Positions 8,691-17,014 of a stretch of DNA of 64,000 nt are shown piece after piece. Each line of letters begins with the position of its first letter. The first letter of the stretch is position 1. The DNA comes from Ignavibacteriales bacterium (GTDB lineage: Bacteria > Bacteroidota > Ignavibacteria > Ignavibacteriales > Ignavibacteriaceae). The stretch covers positions 310,001 to 374,000 of the forward strand of contig CP065001.1 of NCBI GenBank assembly GCA_016700155.1, in the 5' to 3' direction. Both the position numbers and the translations under genes were made by a program. Under the pieces are notes generated by a model that worked only from the letters and a program-made list of their open reading frames with translations, made no database searches and was not told where the DNA came from.

Positions 8691-9475
8691 TATTTACTGT
8701 TTTTGCTCAAAAGAAAATAAAACTTACCCAAGTATAAAACCTCGTTTTCATCCTCTAATTTCCAGTAGTACAAACCGGGAGATAAAAAATATTTTGAGTT
8801 AACAGTTACTTCATACGAAGGAAAATGGTCATGTTTAATCGGTGCTGAAAAAATTGTTCTTTCAAGGTTATTCATCACGGTTATATCAATATCATTCTTT
8901 TCATTCATTTCCCACCTGAATGTTACTGCGCTGTCAATTATCTTTTCATTATTGGCTGGAGAAGTAACTACCTTGATTATATTTTCATCCGAACGGACAT
9001 TATCTTTCATCCATTCTTCAAGGTAAGGATTGAGACGAAATTCCGGTGCTGAAAGGTCAGCAAGGAGTTCGTCCTCATTTTCAGGTATTGAATGCGATGT
9101 ATCACTCTTTATTAAAAGAGAATCCTTTGAGATCACTAATTCATTTTCACGTTTTAAATTATCTGAACTGTTCAGAGCAAAGTAGAGGAAAAAAGCCATG
9201 ATTATAACTGCGGCTGCAAATCCTATTCTTACTGGTGAAGAAAATATTTCCGTAAAGATTGCCATAACCGGATTCTGATTTTTCATTTTTATCTTTGAAT
9301 CCGGAATACCTTCCGTTCGAATAATTGTAACGGCTTGTTCAGCGGCTTTCAATTCATTAAAACATTCCGCGCATTGAAAATAATGTTCTTCAAATTTTAA
9401 TAAATCCGCTTCATCAAGATCACCGCTAAGGTAACCGCTTATAAATTTTTCTCTTTCTATTAAATTACATTTCAT
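8690..9475 (-). CDS. Transmembrane anti-sigma factor with zinc-binding domain
   Basis: This 261-residue protein has an N-terminal zinc anti-sigma (ZAS/zf-HC2) motif: C3, then H31-xxx-C35-xx-C38. This part binds an ECF sigma factor in the cytoplasm. One membrane span follows at about residues 80-104, then a periplasmic tail of about 155 residues of mixed beta character (TFRWEMNEKNDIDITV, YYWKLEDENEVLYLGKFYF). It is transcribed after the sigma gene, 24 bp downstream, so the two form an operon. The large tail is a likely site for signal-dependent proteolysis. The convergent neighbour is an exported CHAT protease. Confidence 0.85.
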   Translation of the reverse strand: MKCNLIEREKFISGYLSGDLDEADLLKFEEHYFQCAECFNELKAAEQAVTIIRTEGIPDSKIKMKNQNPVMAIFTEIFSSPVRIGFAAAVIIMAFFLYFALNSSDNLKRENELVISKDSLLIKSDTSHSIPENEDELLADLSAPEFRLNPYLEEWMKDNVRSDENIIKVVTSPANNEKIIDSAVTFRWEMNEKNDIDITVMNNLERTIFSAPIKHDHFPSYEVTVNSKYFLSPGLYYWKLEDENEVLYLGKFYFLLSKNSK

Positions 9476-9499
9476 AAAAGCGTTACTACTTTCATTTAG

Positions 9500-10099
9500 T
9501 TATTTGCTCTTTTGCGACGGATATTGAAAATAATTTTCTTTTTTCAGTTCAGTCAGTAAAAGTTTAAAGGCATAGTTTATTCTTTCGCTTACCCGTCTCT
9601 TTTCGATTCCGAGATGATCTGAAATTTCTTCGATTGATTTATCATCATAAATGCGGAGTATCAATACTTCCTTGTATTTGTCCTTAATCCGGGAAAGACA
9701 TAATTGTATCTTTTCTTTTTTTTCTTCTTCAAGAATATCAGATAATTGATTCTCACCATTACTTATATGCTGATGTAAATCTATATCATCGGTTTGTTTT
9801 TCTTTTTTGAGATTCCTGAAATGAAGTGCAACAACATTACTTACAATTCCGGCAATGTATGCTTCAACCGGTTTTCCTTTGGAAGGATCAAATCCGCCTT
9901 TTCTTAAACTTACAAGCACCGCATTGTAAGCTTCACTAACAATATCTCGGTGTATTTCAGAGTTTATTCTTCCGCGCAGACGCACTCTTACTAAAAAGTG
10001 TATTCTCTCTTCATATCTTTTAAAGAGAGTATTTTCAGCATCAGAATCGCCTTTAGCAATTTTATCCGCAAGAAGGATATCATCATTGTTAATCTGCAT
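9500..10099 (-). CDS. ECF-type RNA polymerase sigma factor
   Basis: About 199 residues from the ATG at 10099. A TTG at 10117 in the same frame would add six residues but has no clear ribosome site. Region 2 (LFKRYEERIHFLVRVRLRG...DIVSEAYNAVLVSLRK) and region 4 with its helix-turn-helix (YKEVLILRIYDDKSIEEISDHLGIEKRRVSERINYAF) are both recognisable, joined by a short linker; sigma regions 1 and 3 are absent, as in ECF factors. It is expected to direct polymerase to stress or surface genes when released by the anti-sigma factor encoded next in the operon. Confidence 0.88.
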   Translation of the reverse strand: MQINNDDILLADKIAKGDSDAENTLFKRYEERIHFLVRVRLRGRINSEIHRDIVSEAYNAVLVSLRKGGFDPSKGKPVEAYIAGIVSNVVALHFRNLKKEKQTDDIDLHQHISNGENQLSDILEEEKKEKIQLCLSRIKDKYKEVLILRIYDDKSIEEISDHLGIEKRRVSERINYAFKLLLTELKKENYFQYPSQKSK

Positions 10100-10231
10100 A
10101 TCAAATAATAACAACAATTGGTTTAAAACTAAAATTCAAAGTGGTTTAGATAGTTTTCAATATTTCACGCCGAACTGCAAATAGACTATATAAAGTAATT
10201 CCCTCGTAAAATTAATCATCAGGAGTAAACT

Positions 10232-13200
10232 ATGAAAAGCTGGTTTTTCAGATTACTTATATTGTTAGTACTCATCTTGATACGAATATCATATGGACAA
10301 TGGCAAACAGGTCCTTTAGTTGATAATGTAATTTGTATTGATTCCTCGACACAGATCAATTCAAGGATTGCCACAGACGGCGACGGAGGGGCTTTTATTG
10401 TGTGGCAGGATTCGAGAAATTATGCAGCAACAGGACATGATATTTATATACAAAGAATCAATAAAGATGGCTACACTGTATTTGCAAACAATGGAATACC
10501 TGTATGCAGGGCAGGCGGCGACCAGCTTTATCCTCAGGTTGTTGAAAGTGATAACGGGAGTGCGATTATTTTCTGGTTTGATAACCGGACAAATTATACA
10601 AACTCGACTGATCTGTATGCCCAGAAAATTGATGCACAGGGAAATATTTTGTGGACAATTGATGGAGTGCCGGTGAGTGACTATTCCACAAATATTCCGG
10701 GTGCTGTAGTAACTTATAACATTTTAAAAGATGATGACGGCGGCGCGTTTATCGCGTGGCAGCTTAACTATTATGGCTATGGTCATATAAGAGCACAAAG
10801 AATTAATACCGATGGAAATATCCTTTGGGATTCCACCGGAACAAAAGTTACAGATGGTGCAAGAGATGACAGGTTACCACAGATAATAAATGACAAACTG
10901 AGCGGCGGGATAGTGATTGTACACAGAAGTCATTTGTATGGAGTATCCGCCCAACGGCTTGATGCAGACGGAAATTTACTTTGGGCTTATCCCGGTGTCC
11001 TTGTATTTCCTGATGGTCCGCAGAATGAATGTTCAATAACTCCCGGGGATATTTATTCAAATGGAGGTTTAGTTGCAATCACGTTTGCATTTTACGGTCC
11101 TGTTTATGCACAATTGCTTGACACGCTTGGTAATAAACTGTGGGGACCGGATGGTATTGTAGTGAATAATTTATCCGGCGGAAATGTGTTCGCCAAGATC
11201 GAAAATAATTTTGATGAAAATGAAATTTCTCCATTTTCACCAGGGGTTATTGACTCAACATTTGGAGTTGGTGGTATTACATCTACAACTATACAAAGTT
11301 TTAGTACTCTTTGGGATGCAGCATTGCAAAGCGATGATAAAATAGTTACCGTAGGTTTTTCAAGTCCGGGTCTGAATAGTGACAACGAGTTTTCACTCGC
11401 CCGATATAATTCTGACGGTACACTTGACAATACATTTGGAACGGGCGGTGTTGTGCACCATTCTGTGACTAACGGATCAGATTGGATTAAATCGGTAGCC
11501 ATTCAGCCAGATGGGAAAATTATCGCAGCCGGTGAAGGGCAACAAGATGGAATATATTGTTTTGCTCTGGCCCGTTACAACCCAGATGGTAGTCTTGATA
11601 ATACATTTGGATCTCAGGGAACTACAATCACTATTGTTGATAGTGCTCATTATAATACTATTCATTCGATAGCTCTTCAAAGTGATGGTAAAATTATTGT
11701 CGCTAGCGGGTATTTCGGAATTTTAGCGAGATACAATAATGATGGTACTCTGGATAACACATTTGGTATGAATGGATTCATACAAACTGAAGCTGATTTT
11801 CTGGAGTCTGTAGTCATACAAGATAATGGAAAAATTGTAGCTGTAGGAAGCAATAAATTAACCAGTTCTGAATATGATTTCATTATCGTAAGATATAATC
11901 CTGATGGGAGTATTGATTCCACTTTTGGATCTAACGGGTTGGTTACAACACACACCGGTGCAGAATGGGAAAGCTTTTTCACAGTAAAGATCCAGGATGA
12001 TGGTAAAATTATTACCGGTGGTTTAAAAGGTTTACCCTATGCTGAAAAAGATGCCGTATTGATGAGATTCCATGAGGATGGTAGTCCGGACAATTCATTC
12101 GGTGTAAACGGCATAGTAATAAGTCCAACTCTTGAAATAGTAAATTCAATACAGTTACAAGCAGATGGTAAAATTGTAGCTGGAGGTAACGTTGATAGTG
12201 TATCACAAAACAGTAAAGACTTTGCACTGACACGCTATAATACCGATGGAAGTCTTGACATTTCATTTGGTGATAATGGAACCGCGATAACAGTTTTTGA
12301 ACCAGTCGATTTACTTGATAATGATATTCAAAAGGTTTTAATCCTCAGCGATAGTAAAATTGTAGCAGCAGGATCATCCTCTTATAGCGCAAATGTTAGA
12401 AAAAATGTTTTGATAAGCTACTATGGCGGTTCAAAAATAATCGGGAACTACTATTTAAGCTGGCTTCACTCTGTAAGTTTTCAGGGTTATGAAATTTATG
12501 CTCAGAAATTAGATGTGAATGGAAATTTATTATGGACACAAAACGGCATACAGGTTTCAAATAGTTTAACCGCTTATGCTGATGATGAAACCACACACCA
12601 GATATTTTTTAATGGTGAAAATATACTTTCAACCTGGCAGGATACACGGGCAAATACAAATGGTATCTATGCACAATTAATTTCTCAGGATGGTCAACTA
12701 CTTTGGGGAAACCAGGGAATGCGGGTTTCATCACTGACCGCAAGAATGAATTTTGTAAAATCACAATCGCAGTTAGACGATGCTGCAGTCATTATTGCAT
12801 TTCACGGAAATGGAAATCCTGTCGGAACATTTTCAAATGTTTATGCAAAATATATTTCATCGGAAGGAGTGCTGCCAGTTGAACTGACTTCCTTCAGTGC
12901 AGAATTAATTGATGACGCTGTAAAACTAAGCTGGGTTACAATGACGGAGGTGAATAATTTTGGCTTTGAGATTGAGAGATTGACTGAGATCAATCCAACC
13001 TGGCAAAAGATAGGATTCGTTGCGGGCAATGGAAATTCAAACACGGTAAAAACATATTCATTTGTTGATACTGATATTACAGCAGGCAGATATGTTTACA
13101 GGTTCAAACAGATAGACAATGACGGGAGGTATGAATACTCTCAAGAAATCGAAATAAATCTTGGAATGCCGGATGCATTTTCATTGGAACAGAACTATCC

Positions 13201-13456
13201 CAATCCATTTAATCCTGCAACGACAATTCAATACACAATACCAAACGTAGAGACGAGGGACGCCTCGTCTCTGCACGTGATGTTACAAGTCTATGATATA
13301 TTGGGCAGCGAAATAACAACATTGGTAAACGAAGAAAAACCCGCCGGCACTTATGAAGTTGTTTTTAACGCGAGTGACTTACCAAGTGGAGTTTATTTTT
13401 ACAGCCTTTCTGCTGGCAACTTCAAACGGACAAAGAAATTTGTATTAATGAAATAG
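10232..13456 (+). CDS. T9SS-exported protein with delta-60 beta-propeller repeats
   Basis: This 1074-residue protein has a good ribosome site (AGGAG 8 bases before ATG) and a signal peptide (1-22). Residues 25-330 hold repeats with DGNILW-type cores. Residues 350-715 hold about eight delta-60 repeats of the form LARYNxDGSLDxTFGxxG followed by DGKIVAAG, expected to fold as a beta-propeller. Another propeller-like stretch and a VELTSFSAELIDDAVKLSW linker precede the T9SS sorting domain (983-1074), which carries an in-frame palindrome at 13247. No catalytic residues are visible; the function is unknown, presumably surface binding. A strong terminator follows. Confidence 0.8.
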   Translation: MKSWFFRLLILLVLILIRISYGQWQTGPLVDNVICIDSSTQINSRIATDGDGGAFIVWQDSRNYAATGHDIYIQRINKDGYTVFANNGIPVCRAGGDQLYPQVVESDNGSAIIFWFDNRTNYTNSTDLYAQKIDAQGNILWTIDGVPVSDYSTNIPGAVVTYNILKDDDGGAFIAWQLNYYGYGHIRAQRINTDGNILWDSTGTKVTDGARDDRLPQIINDKLSGGIVIVHRSHLYGVSAQRLDADGNLLWAYPGVLVFPDGPQNECSITPGDIYSNGGLVAITFAFYGPVYAQLLDTLGNKLWGPDGIVVNNLSGGNVFAKIENNFDENEISPFSPGVIDSTFGVGGITSTTIQSFSTLWDAALQSDDKIVTVGFSSPGLNSDNEFSLARYNSDGTLDNTFGTGGVVHHSVTNGSDWIKSVAIQPDGKIIAAGEGQQDGIYCFALARYNPDGSLDNTFGSQGTTITIVDSAHYNTIHSIALQSDGKIIVASGYFGILARYNNDGTLDNTFGMNGFIQTEADFLESVVIQDNGKIVAVGSNKLTSSEYDFIIVRYNPDGSIDSTFGSNGLVTTHTGAEWESFFTVKIQDDGKIITGGLKGLPYAEKDAVLMRFHEDGSPDNSFGVNGIVISPTLEIVNSIQLQADGKIVAGGNVDSVSQNSKDFALTRYNTDGSLDISFGDNGTAITVFEPVDLLDNDIQKVLILSDSKIVAAGSSSYSANVRKNVLISYYGGSKIIGNYYLSWLHSVSFQGYEIYAQKLDVNGNLLWTQNGIQVSNSLTAYADDETTHQIFFNGENILSTWQDTRANTNGIYAQLISQDGQLLWGNQGMRVSSLTARMNFVKSQSQLDDAAVIIAFHGNGNPVGTFSNVYAKYISSEGVLPVELTSFSAELIDDAVKLSWVTMTEVNNFGFEIERLTEINPTWQKIGFVAGNGNSNTVKTYSFVDTDITAGRYVYRFKQIDNDGRYEYSQEIEINLGMPDAFSLEQNYPNPFNPATTIQYTIPNVETRDASSLHVMLQVYDILGSEITTLVNEEKPAGTYEVVFNASDLPSGVYFYSLSAGNFKRTKKFVLMK
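13247..13279. repeat. In-frame palindromic insert in sorting domain, copy 2
   Basis: A 33 bp unit encoding VETRDASSLHV; arms AGAGACGAGG and CCTCGTCTCT pair perfectly. The following 50 bp are nearly identical to copy 1, so the two sorting domains share recent ancestry or gene conversion. Confidence 0.8.
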
Positions 13457-13503
13457 ATAAAGTGAAACGTCAAGGGTCAAACGACAGACGTGAGATGAAT
13501 AAG

Positions 13504-13532
13504 AAGGCGATCATAAATGGTCGCCTTTTTTG
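13504..13532 (+). terminator. Rho-independent terminator (AAGGCGA family)
   Basis: AAGGCGATCA / TGGTCGCCTT stem with a 4-base loop and a run of seven T. Near-identical terminators occur at 40075 and 43885. Confidence 0.9.
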
Positions 13533-13791
13533 TTGGGGGAGAATTTTTTTTAACCACTCAGGCACTAAGAACACTGAGAAGCACTAAGGAAGAATTGAAC
13601 GAAGATAGTTACAGGTTACTAAATGCTTGTTACTTGATACTGGTGACGAGATCCCGGATACCTGATCTCAAATACATTTTTGTAAAGCGTGATTGCTTAA
13701 TCTTTTTATTCATTCAGTCATTCAATCAATCAGCCATTCATCTTTCCGGACTCAGCCCTCCAAATTAAACACTTAACATTTAGTATTTAAC
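13533..13791. other. Intergenic tract without a supported gene
   Basis: It contains a short tandem CACTAAGAA / CACTGAGAAG / CACTAAGGA (about 13563-13590), a dispersed-repeat type of sequence, then C/T-rich filler. The 83-codon frame at 13517-13768 starts inside the terminator and shows no protein-like features. Confidence 0.5.
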
Positions 13792-14048
13792 ATTTGAAAT
13801 TAATTTCCCGTTGCTTTAAGTTGCTATTGTATTTATGCGCCCCTTTAACCAGTTCATAAATCCCGGGGCAGTGCTTTGAGGCAGTTCTACAGGTTAGGCT
13901 TGTATGTGGAAAGCGGATCGGGAGAAAATAATTTTAGCAGAAGCCAGGAGAAAGAAGTAAGAAATTTTTGAGGTTAATATATTTTAGAATAAAGCATGAT
14001 ATATAGTCTAGACATTCAGGTATAAATTATTGGCTGCATAAGCACTAG
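13792..14048 (+). repeat. Cassette-array leader repeat, copy A
   Basis: This matches 45469-45806 over most of its length: TTGCTTTAAGTTGCTA, TTTATGCGCCCC, CCCGGGGCAGTGCTTTGAG, a GCAGAAGCCAGGAGAAAG block, and the end word ATTATTGGCTGCATAAG. GCCCC (13839-13843) and GGGGC (13865-13869) can pair and are conserved in both copies while the loop between them varies, suggesting a structured RNA or DNA site. In both places the similarity stops right where the first cassette begins. It could hold an array promoter, an attI-like site, or both; no integrase gene is nearby. Confidence 0.65.
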
Positions 14049-14061
14049 AGACGTAATAATT

Positions 14062-14445
14062 GTGAAATCTACAATCATAAAGTTTGAATATTTTGTTTCA
14101 TTAATAATTTTGGTTTCAATTCTTACAAAAATTCAATTATTTAATTTTTTAGGGTTCATTTCATTCGCGGATAGTGTTTTAGTTTTTGTTTTCTTTTTAT
14201 CAGCATTACTTGCCATTTTAGGAATGTTTTTACAAAAGCATTGGGGTTATTTTTCTACCTACATTTTTATTATGGTATCTTCAATTGTATTCGGAATTGC
14301 TCCTATACCATTTGTAAAAATACTATTTCCAAACAGTATTATTAATCTTTCTGTTGTACTTACAAGTGCATCATTATTTGCTTTTACCCTATTTCTTCAT
14401 ATAAAATTATTTATTAATAAACCGTCTGGCATTATTAATAAATAA
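14062..14445 (+). CDS. Cassette 1: small integral membrane protein
   Basis: A 127-residue protein from a GTG start at 14062, 14 bases after the leader repeat ends. It has four hydrophobic segments of 18-22 residues and short charged loops. I recognise no family. It is the first gene of array A, so it is closest to any promoter in the leader. The next spacer starts within a few bases of its stop. Very low GC. Confidence 0.65.
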   Translation: MKSTIIKFEYFVSLIILVSILTKIQLFNFLGFISFADSVLVFVFFLSALLAILGMFLQKHWGYFSTYIFIMVSSIVFGIAPIPFVKILFPNSIINLSVVLTSASLFAFTLFLHIKLFINKPSGIINK

Positions 14446-14616
14446 ACAGTTAAAGGTTAAATAGAAAAAATAATTTTAGATTTCTATCTAGTAAAACAGA
14501 GTTCTTTAGAAAAATAGACACACAAAAAATCTTTTAAATAATTATAAACCCGGAATCGTGGACTCAAGTCTATTCCGGATAACACGATTCTAACTGGAAA
14601 ATAACAGGGTGCGATA
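14446..14616 (+). repeat. Cassette spacer repeat, array A (1)
   Basis: It shares GAGTTCTTTAGAAAAATAGA, CACACAAAAAATCTTTTAAA and AATTATAAAC with the other spacers. The 3' end differs (CCGGAATCGTGGACTC...ATTCCGG forms its own hairpin). Confidence 0.65.
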
Positions 14617-15066
14617 ATGAAGATACTTATTTTCATCATTTCCTTTTTTCTCTTTAACAATTTGATCTATTCACAATCAGATAGTTTACAATCTGGTTCT
14701 CAGAATATGAATAATGATCAGAGCTCAGACTTCGCTGAAAATAATAAACCGGTTTCTGTGGCAGGGGCTATCTCATTGTCACTTATGGTTCCCGGAGCCG
14801 GATTGTTTTTATCTGAGAACTATGGAGAAGGCGCTGCTTATTTTGGAGTTTCATTTGCTTTTTACACTACGGCTTTAGTTTTTTTGCTTTCAGGAGAATC
14901 ACCAAGTGAAAATGTTGCTTTACCATTTTTCTTAGTTGGGGGTTCTATTCATTTAGGGAGTATTGTACATACTATAGTTGCGACAAAAGAATACAATGAG
15001 AGTATTTTACCTTATGTGTCATATAACGGAAAGAATTATCAAGTTGGTTTATCCTTTAGATTTTAG
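14617..15066 (+). CDS. Cassette 2: exported membrane-associated protein
   Basis: 149 residues with a signal peptide (1-19, ending IYSQ). After a polar stretch there is a hydrophobic SLMVPGAGLFLSENYGEGAA motif (about residues 54-75) like the PGxGxxYxGxxxxG element of DUF5683-type proteins, then two more hydrophobic segments and a short YNGKNYQVGLSFRF end that resembles a closing beta-strand. Function unknown. Spacer repeats lie on both sides. Confidence 0.65.
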   Translation: MKILIFIISFFLFNNLIYSQSDSLQSGSQNMNNDQSSDFAENNKPVSVAGAISLSLMVPGAGLFLSENYGEGAAYFGVSFAFYTTALVFLLSGESPSENVALPFFLVGGSIHLGSIVHTIVATKEYNESILPYVSYNGKNYQVGLSFRF

Positions 15067-15246
15067 GTCAAGATCTTTTTTATTCATTAAGCGAAGCACA
15101 GTAAGTAATCAGTTGAACGATAGTGCAAAAAAATAGTTCAGGTTGATCTTTTTGAAATGAGTTCTTTAAAAAAAATAAACACATAGAAAATTTTTTAAAT
15201 AATTATAAACCGGCGTTGTGTTTTAACATTACACGCCGTTAGGCAT
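15067..15246 (+). repeat. Cassette spacer repeat, array A (2)
   Basis: It contains GAGTTCTTTAAAAAAAATAA, AATTATAAACCGGCGTTGTG, TTTTAACATTACACGCCG and ends GTTAGGC (15238-15244), which fits the integron core GTTRRRY. The cassette-3 ATG lies two bases after the C. CGGCG ... CGCCG at its end form a local hairpin. Confidence 0.75.
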
Positions 15247-15744
15247 ATGAGAAGTAGACTCCAAATACTATTCAAAGTTTTAAGCGCGTTTATTATAATA
15301 TTCTTCATTGTATTAAACTTTGGAAATGTAAACTTCATGGATTACTATTATCAACTTTACATTTTTTACACCACAGTATTTATAAATATTTTAGTCTTGT
15401 TTTATCTCAAGTATAGTAATCCTAATTCTAGATCTTTACAGAGTGAAGATAAATATTATTTAATTACCTCAATAATTTTATTAATAAACACCAATTGGAT
15501 ATTCTTTGATATCTTTGATTCTATTTCAAGTGGCTATGATATTGATATAGAATTTATTAAATCAATTTTTAGATATTGGTTAATGATACCTCAGTCAATT
15601 TTCACTTCATTTTTTATTCTCTGGATAGTCTTATTTAGTAAACATTACACTAAACCGAAAATATTTGTTGTTTTAACTTTTCTAGTATTATCAGATACAA
15701 TTCTTATGTTATTCTATTATTATAAAAATGTTTTTCCTTATTAA
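15247..15744 (+). CDS. Cassette 3: integral membrane protein
   Basis: 165 residues with four predicted membrane spans (about 9-28, 35-54, 72-92, 112-131) and a fifth at the C-terminus. It is rich in Ile, Phe and Tyr and recognised in no family. The start codon is two bases beyond the GTTAGGC core of the preceding spacer, so little or no room exists for a ribosome site inside the cassette; translation may depend on sequence in the spacer. Confidence 0.65.
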   Translation: MRSRLQILFKVLSAFIIIFFIVLNFGNVNFMDYYYQLYIFYTTVFINILVLFYLKYSNPNSRSLQSEDKYYLITSIILLINTNWIFFDIFDSISSGYDIDIEFIKSIFRYWLMIPQSIFTSFFILWIVLFSKHYTKPKIFVVLTFLVLSDTILMLFYYYKNVFPY

Positions 15745-15868
15745 AATGCGATGACTTTTTTAATAAGTAAAGAGCCCCGCCAAAGGCGGATAAACAATAC
15801 TGTAAAAAGAAAAAAATAATTCAATTCGACCTTTACTGAATCGAGTTATTTAAATACACTAATATTAA
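15745..15868 (+). repeat. Cassette spacer repeat, array A (3), 5' half
   Basis: TTTAATAAGTAAAGAGCCCC, the CCGCCAAAGGCGG hairpin and AAACAATACTGTAAAAAG match 46640-46700. The 3' half with CGGCGTTGTG is missing, so it is shorter than the others. Confidence 0.65.
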
Positions 15869-16273
15869 ATGGTTAATATTCCTTTCAAATATTTTTTGAT
15901 CTGGCTTCCGGTTCTAATTCTTATTGGTCTTCTCGCATTCATCGATTTGATAAACTATCAAGATGATTTTAGTTCAATAGCTATCTCAATTACTTCAATT
16001 ATTGCACTACTAATTGCACGATTTGAAATTTTAGATATAGCGAGTGAAATTACAATCTATCTAAAGAGAAATTATGCAGAACAGCTTAGAGCAAACAAAG
16101 TAAATATGAGCAAGGAAAACTTTTCACCTTTGTTTTATTCATTATTCAAATTGAATAATGTTGACACTGGATTAAAATTATTAAATGTTAAAGCGATAAA
16201 AGTATTTTTGTTCTTCTTTTCAGTTCAAATATATTTAATCACACTTGTTATTTTAATTCAAATAAAAACTTGA
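15869..16273 (+). CDS. Cassette 4: small membrane protein (duplicate of cassette 7)
   Basis: 134 residues with membrane spans at about 7-26, 35-52 and 112-131 and a charged central part. It is almost identical to 18014-18418, with differences at only a few residues. Homology between the two copies begins within two bases of the start codon (ATG here, GTG there) and continues downstream about 120 bp into the spacer. It was therefore duplicated as a unit with its 3' spacer, as expected for a cassette. No family recognised. Confidence 0.75.
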   Translation: MVNIPFKYFLIWLPVLILIGLLAFIDLINYQDDFSSIAISITSIIALLIARFEILDIASEITIYLKRNYAEQLRANKVNMSKENFSPLFYSLFKLNNVDTGLKLLNVKAIKVFLFFFSVQIYLITLVILIQIKT

Positions 16274-16411
16274 TCCTTTAAATATATCAAAGGCTAGCAA
16301 GTAAGTAATGGTTTATTAAATAGTTCGAGTCGATCACTATTTAAAGAGCAATTTGAAGACGCACACAAAATATTTTAAATAATTATAAAAATGGCGTTAT
16401 AATCTTAGAAG
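16274..16411 (+). repeat. Cassette spacer repeat, array A (4)
   Basis: AAAGGCTAGCAAGTAAGTAA, CGAGTCGATCACTATTTAAA and AATATTTTAAATAATTATAA precede GTTATAATCTTA (16396-16407). The last word is the reverse complement of the end of cassette 5. The first 120 bp match 18419-18538. Confidence 0.75.
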
Positions 16412-16840
16412 ATGAGTATCGAGGATTTAAAAAATTTTATTAAACGTCTCAATTGCAAAATGGATTTCAACTATAATTTTGGTGATCCAATATCGATTAA
16501 AGATATAGAACTATATGAAGCAAGACTGAATGTTAAATTTCCTGAACAGGTTAAAGAGTTTTATTCTCAGATTAATGGTCTGTCTGTAGATTCGCCGGCA
16601 TTAGAAGTTTATAACCTGGACAAAGTATTTGTACGTAATGGATTACTTTATTTTGGAAGATTTGATAATCAATACGAAGTGGCATTCAAATTTGATAAAA
16701 TTAATATGGCAAATCAGTGGGATATAGTTAATCCTCAGAATAGTTATTGTATTACGCACACAATGGCGAGTTTTTGGAGTAATAAAATTCAAGTTTGGCT
16801 TAAGAATCGTAGAGAAGTATGGAATGAAGAAAAATATTAA
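16412..16840 (+). CDS. Cassette 5: SMI1/KNR4 (SUKH) family immunity-type protein
   Basis: 142 residues matching the SUKH pattern: IKDIELYEARLNVKFPEQV followed by FYSQINGL (residues 29-57), then beta-strands with NGLLYFGRFD and the later WSNKIQVWL. SUKH proteins often serve as immunity proteins against secreted toxins, including nucleases, but no toxin is next to it. The cassette ends are complementary: TATAATCTTA (16398-16407) before the gene pairs with TAAGATTATA (16838-16847), which includes the stop codon. Confidence 0.75.
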   Translation: MSIEDLKNFIKRLNCKMDFNYNFGDPISIKDIELYEARLNVKFPEQVKEFYSQINGLSVDSPALEVYNLDKVFVRNGLLYFGRFDNQYEVAFKFDKINMANQWDIVNPQNSYCITHTMASFWSNKIQVWLKNRREVWNEEKY

Positions 16841-17014
16841 GATTATAGTCCCAATTAAGTAAAGAGTCCGGTTAGTGCAGGCAATAGGTAGAAAGAAAAA
16901 TTGTTCTTGGTTTCAAATCAATTAAGCAGAGTTCTTGAGAAAATTAAATACACACAATCTTTTCAATAATTATAAAAACGGCGTTGTGGTTTAACATAAC
17001 AGCGTTATACGTTT
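16841..17014 (+). repeat. Cassette spacer repeat, array A (5)
   Basis: It contains AATTAAGTAAAGAGTCC, GCAGAGTTCTTGAGAAAATT, AATTATAAAAACGGCGTTG and TGGTTTAACATAACAGCG, ending GTTATAC (17004-17010) five bases before the next ATG. Confidence 0.8.

Noticed and set aside
5575..10099. Type III-E CRISPR (Craspase) locus
   Set aside because: TPR-CHAT and an ECF sigma are present, but there is no Cas7-11, Cas1/2 or CRISPR array, and the protease has a signal peptide.
11104..11502. 132-codon reverse frame in the delta-60 repeat gene
   Set aside because: Antisense shadow of repetitive coding sequence.
13517..13768. 83-codon forward reading frame
   Set aside because: It starts inside a terminator and runs through tandem CACTAAG-type repeat sequence; no protein-like pattern.
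15745..15760. End word for cassette 3 complementary to GTTAGGC
   Set aside because: Only ATGC is shared with the expected ATATGCCTAAC; too weak to claim.
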